A stretch of DNA of 54,517 nt from Candidatus Poribacteria bacterium (GTDB lineage Bacteria; Poribacteria; WGA-4E; JAJDTR01): contig JAJDTR010000112.1 of assembly GCA_022827055.1 (NCBI GenBank), forward strand, positions 1 through 54,517, written 5' to 3'. Below, piece by piece: positions 18,148 through 26,189 of the stretch. Numbering within the stretch: the stretch's first letter is position 1; each line of letters opens with the position of its first letter. A program made the translations under genes and the position numbers. Under the pieces are notes generated by a model. That model was not told the origin of the DNA. It ran no database searches and saw only the letters and a list, made by a program, of their open reading frames with translations.

Positions 18148-18289
18148 TTATACCATTTCTCGTGAATAACAGTGCATATGATGTCCGAAATATACCGTTC
18201 ACCTTCTACGTAGGCGGGGCATCTTGCCCCGCATGAGAAAGACTTGGTTGACGCTATTAATGCACTGTGAATGTAGAGAAATGGTATAA
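18148..18289. mobile_element. MITE-like element A (142 bp)
   Basis: Perfect 13-bp terminal inverted repeats: TTATACCATTTCT (18148-18160) and AGAAATGGTATAA (18277-18289). The similarity continues inward through AGTGCAT/ATGCACT. There is no ORF inside. It carries the GTAGG hairpin at 18210-18232 and lies between the dapF-like and pyrB-like genes. It matches element B at 19541-19716 in both arms and core, in the same orientation. Confidence 0.75.
18210..18232. repeat. GTAGG hairpin, stem GCGGGGC, inside MITE A
   Basis: GTAG then stem GCGGGGC / loop ATCTT / GCCCCGC, 7 bp perfect. The identical hairpin lies inside MITE B, and a decayed version (CGGGC, ATCTT, GCCC) is at 37836-37854. Confidence 0.8.
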
Positions 18290-18309
18290 GTTATTCCAAA
18301 GCCGGACAA

Positions 18310-18350
18310 GGGGATCTCTATTGCATTCGCTATTCGCTCATTTGATCCCC
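18310..18350 (-). repeat. GATC-bounded dispersed repeat, copy 4
   Basis: GGGGATC at the left and GATCCCC at the right form 7-bp inverted ends. The interior reads in reverse as the family core (AATGAGCGAATAGCGAATGC then ATAGAG). It is just downstream of the pyrB-like stop on the - strand. Confidence 0.7.
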
Positions 18351-18393
18351 TCCCATCGAAAAAGCGAATGATATAATTAAAACATCATATGCA

Positions 18394-19494
18394 CTATTCT
18401 TCAAACGAAGTGGTATTGGGATACGATTGTCCGCAATACGCACACGAATCTATGGATTCTTCGCCTACGTGTGTCTCAATTTCAGGCTCCAGATAGCTTT
18501 CGAATGTTGTAACGCAGTTCGGGTTACCGCATTGTGTGCCGCCAACTGAAACTTCACGCGCAGGCGGCTGTGTCAAGATAAGCTCTTCAAGTCCCGTCAA
18601 ACTCGCGATTAACGCCATGCGCATCGGAATCGCGTTTGCGGACTGCTCGAAATAGGCGGCTCGCGGGTCCTCGTCCAACTCATAAGAAAGCTCGTTGACA
18701 CGCGGCAGGGGGTGCATTATCATCGCATCCGATTTGGCGTCCCGCATCACATCGGCGTTGACAAGGTAACTCGAACGCGCCGTCTCCGGATCAACATCTG
18801 CCGGCAAACGCTCCTCCTGAAGCCGATTCACATAGATGACATCCAGTTCCCCAATCACGTGCGCGAGGTGGGAGGTCTCCTGCGGCACTTGCCGGTACAG
18901 ATGCTTGATTTGCGTGAGAACCCAGTCCGGCATCTGGAAAACCTGCGGCGCAATATGAACCAAATTTCCCCCGAACCGCGCGACAGCGAGTGCAAAGGAG
19001 TGAGCCGCCCGCCCATAAAGCAGATCGCCGCAAATACCCACCGTCAGCCCCTTCACGTCGCCTTTCCGCGCCATTACGGTGTACAGGTCTGTGAGCGCCT
19101 GTGTCGGATGCGCATGACTGCCATCGCCGCCGTTGATAACCGGTATATTGGCGTAACGCGCCATAACCCGCGCCGCTCCCGCGAAACTATGGCGTACCAC
19201 GATGAGGTCCGCGTAATTCGTCACCATTCGCGCGGTATCGGCGATGGTCTCGCCCTTTGCTACCGATGCCGCGTGCGGATCGGCAAACCCCAACGTCCGT
19301 CCGTTCAGCCGCTCCATCGCGCTCTCAAACGACAGCCGCGTTCGCGTACTCGGCTCGTAAAACAGCGTCGCCAACAGCTTGCCCTGACAAAAGCCCGACC
19401 ATGTCGCCAAATTCGTCCGCATCTGATCCGCGAGTCGAAAAATCTGGCGAATCTCAAAATTCGACAAGTCATCAAGCGTAATGAGATGTCTCAT
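18394..19494 (-). CDS. pyrB: Aspartate carbamoyltransferase with C-terminal PyrI-type zinc module
   Basis: 366 residues. Residues 1-310 are a complete ATCase catalytic chain: carbamoyl-phosphate loop PSTRTR (48-53), the 80s-loop lysine in SVAKGE (Lys80), HPTQALTDLYT, and MHPLPRVNE. About 55 extra residues contain CGNPNC and CAYC, with cysteines at 322, 327, 351 and 354. The spacings (5, 24, 3) are exactly those of the zinc-binding cysteines of E. coli PyrI (109, 114, 138, 141). No PyrI allosteric nucleotide-binding domain is present. It catalyses the first committed pyrimidine step; PyrD lies upstream. The gene is bracketed by two MITE-like elements. Confidence 0.9.
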   Translation of the reverse strand: MRHLITLDDLSNFEIRQIFRLADQMRTNLATWSGFCQGKLLATLFYEPSTRTRLSFESAMERLNGRTLGFADPHAASVAKGETIADTARMVTNYADLIVVRHSFAGAARVMARYANIPVINGGDGSHAHPTQALTDLYTVMARKGDVKGLTVGICGDLLYGRAAHSFALAVARFGGNLVHIAPQVFQMPDWVLTQIKHLYRQVPQETSHLAHVIGELDVIYVNRLQEERLPADVDPETARSSYLVNADVMRDAKSDAMIMHPLPRVNELSYELDEDPRAAYFEQSANAIPMRMALIASLTGLEELILTQPPAREVSVGGTQCGNPNCVTTFESYLEPEIETHVGEESIDSCAYCGQSYPNTTSFEE

Positions 19495-19540
19495 GATCGT
19501 TGTCTCAAATCTTCAAAAATGAGATGCGTTCTCGTGGTTG

Positions 19541-19716
19541 TAATACCATTTCGCTTGAATAATAGTGCATATAATGTTTTTCATTATACTATTATGACAC
19601 GGGCCATACCCACCGTTGCCCTTCATACCAATCCTCGTAGGCGGGGCATCTTGCCCCGCTTTGGAAAGACTTGATTAACGCCATTAATGCACTGTCAATA
19701 TATAGAAATGGTATAA
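19541..19716. mobile_element. MITE-like element B (176 bp)
   Basis: Left end TAATACCATTTCG, right end AGAAATGGTATAA, with the shared inner AGTGCATATAATG and ATTAATGCACTG. The core GTAGG hairpin and AAAGACTTG(G/A)TT(G/A)ACGC follow the same order as in element A. About 30 nt of extra sequence lies left of the hairpin. It starts 47 nt upstream of the pyrB-like start codon, so it may carry or disturb the promoter. Confidence 0.75.
19641..19659. repeat. GTAGG hairpin, stem GCGGGGC, inside MITE B
   Basis: Identical stem and loop to the hairpin in MITE A (GCGGGGC / ATCTT / GCCCCGC), preceded by GTAG. Confidence 0.8.
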
Positions 19717-19802
19717 CCACCTCAGTCTACTTTAGTGGTCCATTCGCTAAGTGTTTAATGCTTACGAGACTGGCAAAATAAACCCGTTCTACCACCCCGG
19801 TA

Positions 19803-19823
19803 GGTGCGGTTTCTAACCGCACC
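19803..19823. repeat. GTAGG hairpin, stem GGTGCGGTT
   Basis: A perfect 9-bp stem GGTGCGGTT / loop TCT / AACCGCACC, overlapping the GTAGG head at 19800-19804. It is followed directly by the 43-nt segment that recurs at 34247. Confidence 0.8.
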
Positions 19824-19912
19824 GGCGCCCAACACTAACCATATTGTTTAGGAAAATAAACCATTTAGTCTCTGCAACTAACAATTATACACATTGAACT
19901 TGCGCATCTTCC

Positions 19913-19937
19913 GTAGGAGCGATCTCCGAATCGCGAC
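19913..19937. repeat. GTAGG hairpin, stem GCGAT
   Basis: GTAGGA then GCGAT / CTCCGA / ATCGC, followed by GAC. It is the left half of the two-arm palindromes at 36474-36528 and 39230-39298. Confidence 0.7.
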
Positions 19938-20034
19938 TTCGTGTTGCGAGCAAATGTAGGGCAAACGCCTGCGCGTAAATCAGCAAAATCAAAATTGCCT
20001 CATTCAGCCACTAGGCAATTTCGCTTTTCGTTGG

Positions 20035-20052
20035 GGACGCAGATCTGCGTCC
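20035..20052. repeat. 18-bp perfect palindrome
   Basis: GGACGCAGA followed directly by TCTGCGTCC. No loop bases are left over, but TCT occupies the same central position as in the other hairpins. It lies 100 nt past the pyrD stop (- strand). Confidence 0.7.
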
Positions 20053-20151
20053 GCAACCACTACGTCAAACCGTTCCGGAGAATTGAGGAGGGCACGGATG
20101 GTAATCTTCCAACCTTCCTCTCTTCCATCCTTCCAACCCCATCCTCCCTGT

Positions 20152-21075
20152 TTACTGCTCCAAACTCCCAACCAACTCCTTGACCGAATCAAATCCCTGA
20201 CTCTCCAAATACTCCCGTATCCCGTCGGTCACATCCAAAGACGCACGCGGATTGACAAAATTCGCCGTGCCGACCGCCACCGCCGACGCGCCCGCGATGA
20301 AAAACTCTACCGCATCTTCGCCTGTCATGATTCCGCCCATGCCGACGATGGGAATCTTAACCGCGTTGTAGACCTGCCACACCATACGCAACGCGATAGG
20401 CTTGATTGCCGGTCCTGACAGCCCGCCGGTCAGGTTGGCGAGTTGTGGACGACGTGTCTCCGCGTCAATTGCCATGCCGAGCAGCGTGTTAATCACGGAA
20501 AGCCCGTCTGCGCCGGCGTCTTCGATAGCACGGGCAATCTCGGCGATGTCCGTGACATTCGGCGATAATTTGACCAGCAACGGCAAACCGGTTCTTGCCC
20601 TCACATTATTGACGAGTTCGCCAGCCAATTGGGAATCGACGCCGAAACTCATCCCGCCGCAATCGAGATTCGGGCACGAAATATTCAACTCTATCGCGGC
20701 AACCCCCTCCGCCGCGTCAAGTTTCTCCGTAACCTCGCAATACTCCTCCAGCGTCTCGCCGCACACGTTGACCACAACGGGCACATCGAATTCGCGCAGG
20801 TAAGGCAACTTCTCCGAGATAAAGCCATCGACTCCGACGTTCTGCAGCCCGATGGCGTTGAGCATCCCCGATGGCGTCTCGATAATCCGCTGCATCGGGT
20901 TGCCCGGCCACGGCTCGCTTGTAATGCCCTTGACAACAATGGCGCCTAGTTGATTGAGGTCGACGAAATCAACGTACTCGCTCCCATAGCCAAATGTCCC
21001 CGATGCGACCATGACCGGCGTCCTCATGCGGATACCCGCCACATTCACTTCAAGCGACACGCGATTCTCCTTCAT
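20152..21075 (-). CDS. pyrD: Dihydroorotate dehydrogenase, class 1B catalytic subunit
   Basis: 307 residues. Features: ASGTFGYGSEY, VVKGIT, NAIGLQNVGVD, the active-site cysteine in NISCPN (class 1 rather than class 2 serine), VKLSPNVTDI, GGLSGPAIKP and GMGGIMTGEDA. Class 1B enzymes normally work with a PyrK electron-transfer subunit to use NAD; no pyrK is present in the window. Same strand as the ATCase gene, separated by 657 nt of repeats, so the two pyrimidine genes may be transcribed separately. Confidence 0.92.
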   Translation of the reverse strand: MKENRVSLEVNVAGIRMRTPVMVASGTFGYGSEYVDFVDLNQLGAIVVKGITSEPWPGNPMQRIIETPSGMLNAIGLQNVGVDGFISEKLPYLREFDVPVVVNVCGETLEEYCEVTEKLDAAEGVAAIELNISCPNLDCGGMSFGVDSQLAGELVNNVRARTGLPLLVKLSPNVTDIAEIARAIEDAGADGLSVINTLLGMAIDAETRRPQLANLTGGLSGPAIKPIALRMVWQVYNAVKIPIVGMGGIMTGEDAVEFFIAGASAVAVGTANFVNPRASLDVTDGIREYLESQGFDSVKELVGSLEQ

Positions 21076-21661
21076 GCGCCCTCACCCCAACGTTTACAAG
21101 TGGAAAAAGCATAATGCATCACTACCGAAAAGTCAAGCCCGATCTAATGGCGCTGTAGGCACATCCGTTAGGTTGTGTGGAACACAGTGACGTGTTGCGT
21201 CCCTTCCATTCTTCCCATCTTCCATTCAACATCATTGCAAGTCTTGCCTAGAGCAGGGCAGAGGCTGTTTTCACAATCCAACAATTTGACGTGGTTGCGT
21301 CGCAGGGGAAACGCATCTAAATTTTCTACTCAACAAAAAAGAGGGTTGGGGCAAGTTTGTGATAGTTTTTTGGGGGTCGTAGGTTGGGTTGAACGGAATT
21401 CGTTAGTGATCGCTAATCTTAGAGGAGTTTTCGAGTGCTCACTTTATCTGAACCTGCCAAAGTTTGAGTGAAACCCAACATTAATCGTACATTCTACCGC
21501 CATGAGACAGCCTCCATAACTAGATGCGTTTCCCCTGGGTTGCGTTGCTATCAGGATTGACACGCCTCGCTCCGCTGTGCTATTCTATCAACCGCCAGTA
21601 GGGAACGGCTTTCGTGCCGTACGGTGATGAAAACTGTATATCAATAAGGAGGCATCCTCTT
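21076..21661. other. Divergent gap with inverted repeats
   Basis: 586 nt between pyrD (-) and the first LRR protein gene (+), which must contain both promoters. It includes 17-bp perfect inverted repeats around a ~200-nt core and an interrupted GTAGG hairpin (both listed separately). No gene found. Confidence 0.5.
21303..21537. repeat. 17-bp inverted repeats enclosing a 201-nt core
   Basis: CAGGGGAAACGCATCTA at 21303-21319 and its exact reverse complement at 21521-21537. The core contains no ORF. It includes GTAGG at 21379 with GTTGGGTT (21383-21390), and the pairing AACCCAAC (21472-21479), as if a GTAGG hairpin had been opened by ~80 nt. May be a decayed MITE-like element. Confidence 0.55.
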
Positions 21662-24600
21662 ATGTATAAACGTCATCTAATATCTACGCCGATTGGGATT
21701 CAGCATTGCGTTGCACTCATTGCTCTATTGTGCTTCATTGTATGTACGCAACACGTAACCGCCCAGCCGCAAATAGCTCAAGATGCCTACGCTGTCTTTG
21801 AAGCGAGTTGCCTCAATTGCCACGGGCCCGACGGCGCCTTTCGAGAAACACTCCTCATGGAACACAGCGAACTTATTGATGGTGGCATCGTTATTCCCGG
21901 AAATCCCAATGCCTCCGAGTTGTATAAACGCCTCCTTGGTCCCACCGAAAACGGCGTACAGATGCCGTTCAACCTGCCTCAACTGCCTGTTCAATCCATC
22001 GAGATAGTTCGGCGTTGGATTCTAGCCGGCGCACCCGATTGGACACCAACCACCACGACCCTCCGTCGTTTCATTACCCCCCGCGAAGTGCTCACGAGCA
22101 TTGAGTCGCACCTCAACTCACTCTCGCCCTTCGACCGCTCCTTCGCACGATACTTCACGATGACGCATCTCTACAATGCTTCCGAGACACCGGAGATACG
22201 TGCCGAGTACCGCACTGCGCTCTATAAATTGGTCAACAGCCTCTCATGGGGAAGTGGGATTACCAACCCCCAACCCATCGACACCCAAGGCACCATCTTC
22301 TACATCGACCTGCGTCACTACGAATGGGATGTCAACGACGGCTGGACGAAGATAGAAGATGCCTATCCCTACCACATCTCGTTTGATGCACCCGAACATC
22401 TCGCACTGAGGAATCAACTGGGACGGTTACAGACACAGATGAAGACCGATGTTCCATCCGTTCATGTCGACTGGTTTATTGCAAACGCGTCTACGCCACC
22501 ACTATACCACGACCTGCTTTCGCTGCCGTTGACGGATAGGGACTTGGAAACTCGATTGGAGGTCGATGTTGCCCGAAACCTCATCAATGCCCCCGGAGTT
22601 CGTGTCTGGCGCGCGGGGTTAAAAAATTCTGGTGTTTCAAACCACAACCGAGTGCTGGAACGCCATACCTCCCGCTATGGAGCCTATTGGAAGAGCTACG
22701 ACTTTGCAGGCAGTGTCGGGACACAGAACATCTTAACCCACCCGCTTAATTTCACGCATGATGGGGGTGAAGTTATCTTCAATCTCCCAAACGGCTTGCA
22801 AGGCTACTACCTTGTTAACGCCTCCGGTTTCCGGTTGGATGAAGCGCCGATAAACATCGTTTCAAATCCGGCTGCCAGCGATCCGACGGTACGCAACGGC
22901 ATCTCCTGTATCGGCTGCCATACGGAGGGCATGAAAACCTTTGAAGACGAGGTACGCTCCGTGATTGAGAGCAACCCCAATCCGCCATACAACAAAGCAC
23001 AGGCGCTGCGACTCTACGTTGAGAAATCAGACATGGACGCGCTTGTGGGAAAAGATATGGAGAAATACGGAGCAGCGCTTGCAGCGACGGGCGGTGTGTT
23101 TGGCGGAGTTGAACCGGTTTCACGATTTCATGAGGCGTATCAGGGGCCGGTGGATGCGGCATACGCCGCTGCCGTGGTTGGGTTGCAGACCGAAACCTTC
23201 CTCGAAAGGATTCGCGAAAACACCGGACTTCAGAACGTTGGATTGCTGGCGCTAGATAATGAGAACGGGAGCGTAAAGCGTGACACCTGGACATCAAGTT
23301 TCCGAGATGTGATGTATGCGTTGGATTACCCGCAGCAGGTTGGAGAACCATCAGTCATAACACAGCCGGAGGTCGTACCGGGCACGGTTGTTCAGATTCC
23401 GGATCCGAACCTGCGTGCCCTCATAGCCGAAGAACTTGGCAAAAGCCCGAATGCTCCGATAGCCGTGGAGGAGATGAAACGACTGAAAGAGCTTAAGGTA
23501 GGGGGCCATGGACAGGCACAATCGTTCAGGGGTATCCGAGATTTAACAGGTTTGCAGTTTGCGACGAATCTCACCGAGTTAGTGGTCTGGCACAATCAGA
23601 TTTCCGACCTCTCGCCGATTGCCGGCTTAATCAATTTGCGTGTGATTTATGCTCACGACAACCGTTTATCCGATATATCTCCGGTGAGAGGCTTGACAAA
23701 TCTCACGGAGCTGGTATTCGATCGGAGTGAGGTGTCGGATATATCGCCTGTGAGAGGATTAACGAACCTCACTCACCTGGAGTTCGATCAAACTCCGGTA
23801 TCCGATATATCGCCAGTAAGAGGACTAACAAATCTCAGACAATTGGAGATCCATCGCACATTGGTATCCGATCTGTCGCCGATTGCAGGTTTAACGAATT
23901 TGGAGGTGATATATTGTCATGATGCCAACATATCCGACCTTTCACCCATCGCAGGTTTGGTCAGTCTAAGGCATTTAAATTGTGGTGGCAATCACATATC
24001 TGACCTATCGCCCATTGCAGGACTAAAAAACCTGGAGATCATAAGTTTCACCGGCAACGACGTAACTGACATCTCGGCGTTTAAGGCTTTGGCTAACCTG
24101 AAAATCATTCACACGTGGGGCAACCCCTTCTCAGATCTATCGCCCCTGGCGCGATTGACAAAGCTGGAGGTATTAAATATCTGCGGAGCAAGATTAGAGG
24201 AGGAAACCGCACTTGCACCGTTGGTGGGCTTGACAGGTCTGAAAGAACTGTATCTTGTCGGTAACGGAATATCGGATGTATCGCTGCTTGCCAGACTAAC
24301 CGGTTTAACTCGCCTAGATCTTCACCGCAACAATGTCTCAGATATATCGCCAGTTGCGGGGTTAACAAATCTAAAATGGCTGAACCTCCACGGCAACAGA
24401 ATTTCGGACATATCGCCGCTTGCGGGATTAACAAATTTGACATGGCTGGACCTGCACGACAACAGTATCTCCGACCTTTCACCTCTGGATGCGTTGCGCG
24501 AAAACCTAAATTTCTTAACATTTTTCAGCAATCCCGCATTCCCGATTGGAGGATCGAAAATCGAAGGCCCCTGGTTGTGGGTGTTTCTGCCAAGCACAAG

Positions 24601-26083
24601 ACGGAATCTCGACATAGATTTACTAGCGGAAGCCAGCGGAGGCAGCGTGACCGAACTGAAAATCGCTACCCAGGGGGCGACGGAGGGTAAAGCTGTCGGC
24701 AGCGAGGTATGGGAATCCGACAAACTCCCGCCTACGGGCAGGGATAACCTTGACGACATGGTGGGGCACAACCTGCCTGACGGCGTTATCTACGGCACGG
24801 TCTTTCTCTATTCACCGCGCGAGCAAAAAACCAACATGTTTCTTGGCAGCGATCAGGAGGTAAAGGTCTGGCTCAATGGGGAGGTGATTTACAAGCGAGA
24901 ACGGATAGAGCGCGGTGGTGATTACACAGACAACTTCCCCGCCACGCTCCGGCAGGGGAAAAATGTTCTGTTCGTTGCGGTCGGCACGCGTGACCGTGGT
25001 GACGGCGGCCATTCCAACGCCTTTTTCGGATTTGAACCCGGCACCGAATATTCCGAGGCGACCGGTATCGGTTACCTCTTTTCCGAGTCTTCAATCCATA
25101 TCGGAGACACCTTTACCATTGATATCAGAGCAGAAAATGTCATCGACTTGGCGGGGTGGCAGTTTGATATCGTTTTCGACCGCACCCGGCTTGAAGCAGT
25201 AGATGTCAGCGAAGGCGACTTCCTGAAGACCGATGGCGGATCGACCTTCTTCCAGAGCGGGCGCATTGATAATGCAGCCGGTGAGATTACGGCACTGATT
25301 GCGGGACGAATTAGCGAAGGCGGTGTGAGCGGCAGCGGATCCGTGCTTCAAGTGAAGTTCAAAGCAAAAACCGAAGGTGAATCAAAATTAGCCCTCCAGA
25401 ACTTCCTGTTCGGTTCCGTAGCAGAGGAAAGTATCTCCGCAGGTCCTCTTGAAATTCAAATCACTGTAGAGGAGCGGTTGCTGCCCGGGGATGTGAACCG
25501 TGACGGTGTTGTCAATATCCTGGATCTGATTCGCGTTGCACAGCAGTTGGGGAAACGCGTATCCGCCGACTCGCCGGTGGATGTCAACGGTGATGGGATT
25601 GTCAACATCTTCGACCTCACCCTCGTCGCACGGGGTATCGGGGGCGCCGCCGCTCCGCCAGCTCGGGGCATTGACTCGTCGACCATCGAATCGTGGATTG
25701 CGGAGGCACGTCTGGCAGATGACGGTTCGATTGCCTTTCGACAGGGGATTGCGAATCTTCAAAACCTGTTAACCGCGTTGATTATTCCCGAGGAAACCGC
25801 TCTGCACGCCAACTACCCTAACCCGTTCAACCCTGAAACCTGGATACCGTACCAGTTGGCAACCCCCGCAGAAGTCACACTGACGATTTACAACATGAAC
25901 GGCGGTGCAGTTCGGAGATTTGAATTGGGGCATCAATCGGCGGGACTGTATCAGAGCCGTAACCGTGCGGCGTACTGGGATGGCCGCAATGGGCGTGGCG
26001 AATCTGTCGCCAGTGGTATATACTTTTACACGTTGAAGGCAGGCGAGTTCACGGCAACACGCAAGATGTTGATTAGGAAGTGA
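21662..26083 (+). CDS. Secreted cytochrome-LRR-cohesin-dockerin protein, copy 1
   Basis: 1,473 residues from ATG 21662, with AAGGAGG about 10 nt upstream; an in-frame GTG 16 codons earlier lacks this. Signal peptide (about 1-34). CLNCH (50-54) and CIGCH (416-420) are c-type haem motifs; the first sits in a planctomycete-cytochrome-like start (FEASCLNCHGPDG). About 15 LRRs of 22 residues of the internalin type (LTNLTELVFDRSEVSDISPV) occupy roughly 580-950. A lectin-like beta sandwich follows (VKVWLNGEVIY). Next come a cohesin-like domain (DTFTIDIRAENVIDLAGWQF, near 1145), a dockerin pair (DVNRDGVVNILDL, DVNGDGIVNIFDL) and the NYPNPFNPETWIPY/FlgD tail. Function unknown; an extracytoplasmic redox-linked binding protein is inferred. 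Confidence 0.85.
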   Translation: MYKRHLISTPIGIQHCVALIALLCFIVCTQHVTAQPQIAQDAYAVFEASCLNCHGPDGAFRETLLMEHSELIDGGIVIPGNPNASELYKRLLGPTENGVQMPFNLPQLPVQSIEIVRRWILAGAPDWTPTTTTLRRFITPREVLTSIESHLNSLSPFDRSFARYFTMTHLYNASETPEIRAEYRTALYKLVNSLSWGSGITNPQPIDTQGTIFYIDLRHYEWDVNDGWTKIEDAYPYHISFDAPEHLALRNQLGRLQTQMKTDVPSVHVDWFIANASTPPLYHDLLSLPLTDRDLETRLEVDVARNLINAPGVRVWRAGLKNSGVSNHNRVLERHTSRYGAYWKSYDFAGSVGTQNILTHPLNFTHDGGEVIFNLPNGLQGYYLVNASGFRLDEAPINIVSNPAASDPTVRNGISCIGCHTEGMKTFEDEVRSVIESNPNPPYNKAQALRLYVEKSDMDALVGKDMEKYGAALAATGGVFGGVEPVSRFHEAYQGPVDAAYAAAVVGLQTETFLERIRENTGLQNVGLLALDNENGSVKRDTWTSSFRDVMYALDYPQQVGEPSVITQPEVVPGTVVQIPDPNLRALIAEELGKSPNAPIAVEEMKRLKELKVGGHGQAQSFRGIRDLTGLQFATNLTELVVWHNQISDLSPIAGLINLRVIYAHDNRLSDISPVRGLTNLTELVFDRSEVSDISPVRGLTNLTHLEFDQTPVSDISPVRGLTNLRQLEIHRTLVSDLSPIAGLTNLEVIYCHDANISDLSPIAGLVSLRHLNCGGNHISDLSPIAGLKNLEIISFTGNDVTDISAFKALANLKIIHTWGNPFSDLSPLARLTKLEVLNICGARLEEETALAPLVGLTGLKELYLVGNGISDVSLLARLTGLTRLDLHRNNVSDISPVAGLTNLKWLNLHGNRISDISPLAGLTNLTWLDLHDNSISDLSPLDALRENLNFLTFFSNPAFPIGGSKIEGPWLWVFLPSTRRNLDIDLLAEASGGSVTELKIATQGATEGKAVGSEVWESDKLPPTGRDNLDDMVGHNLPDGVIYGTVFLYSPREQKTNMFLGSDQEVKVWLNGEVIYKRERIERGGDYTDNFPATLRQGKNVLFVAVGTRDRGDGGHSNAFFGFEPGTEYSEATGIGYLFSESSIHIGDTFTIDIRAENVIDLAGWQFDIVFDRTRLEAVDVSEGDFLKTDGGSTFFQSGRIDNAAGEITALIAGRISEGGVSGSGSVLQVKFKAKTEGESKLALQNFLFGSVAEESISAGPLEIQITVEERLLPGDVNRDGVVNILDLIRVAQQLGKRVSADSPVDVNGDGIVNIFDLTLVARGIGGAAAPPARGIDSSTIESWIAEARLADDGSIAFRQGIANLQNLLTALIIPEETALHANYPNPFNPETWIPYQLATPAEVTLTIYNMNGGAVRRFELGHQSAGLYQSRNRAAYWDGRNGRGESVASGIYFYTLKAGEFTATRKMLIRK

Positions 26084-26093
26084 AAAAGTAGTA

Positions 26094-26109
26094 GACACAC
26101 TCCGTGTGC
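26094..26109. terminator. Hairpin after LRR protein 1
   Basis: CACAC / TCC / GTGTG just after the stop codon. The same AAAAAGTAGTAG(A/G)CACACTCC context follows the second LRR gene, so this flank was copied with the tandem duplication. Confidence 0.5.
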
Positions 26110-26189
26110 CGTAACCCTTATCCAAGTTGTAGCCGTAAACCGCTTTAATTTTCGAGTAAAGCACTTCGATTGTCCGCCGGGGGTTTTCT

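Larger units (their letters stand above)
19495..20151. other. Repeat-filled gap between pyrD and pyrB
   Basis: 657 nt with no gene. It contains MITE-like element B, three hairpins (19803-19823, 19913-19937, 20035-20052) and a 43-nt segment (19821-19863, with AACACTAACCATATTGTTTA) that recurs at 34247-34290. A long leader on pyrB or separate promoters for pyrD and pyrB are possible; neither is evident. Confidence 0.6.

Noticed and set aside
23540-24500. Regularly spaced repeats that could suggest a CRISPR array
   Set aside because: The 66-nt period is the LRR codon period in an open reading frame; the repeats are imperfect and there are no unique spacers.
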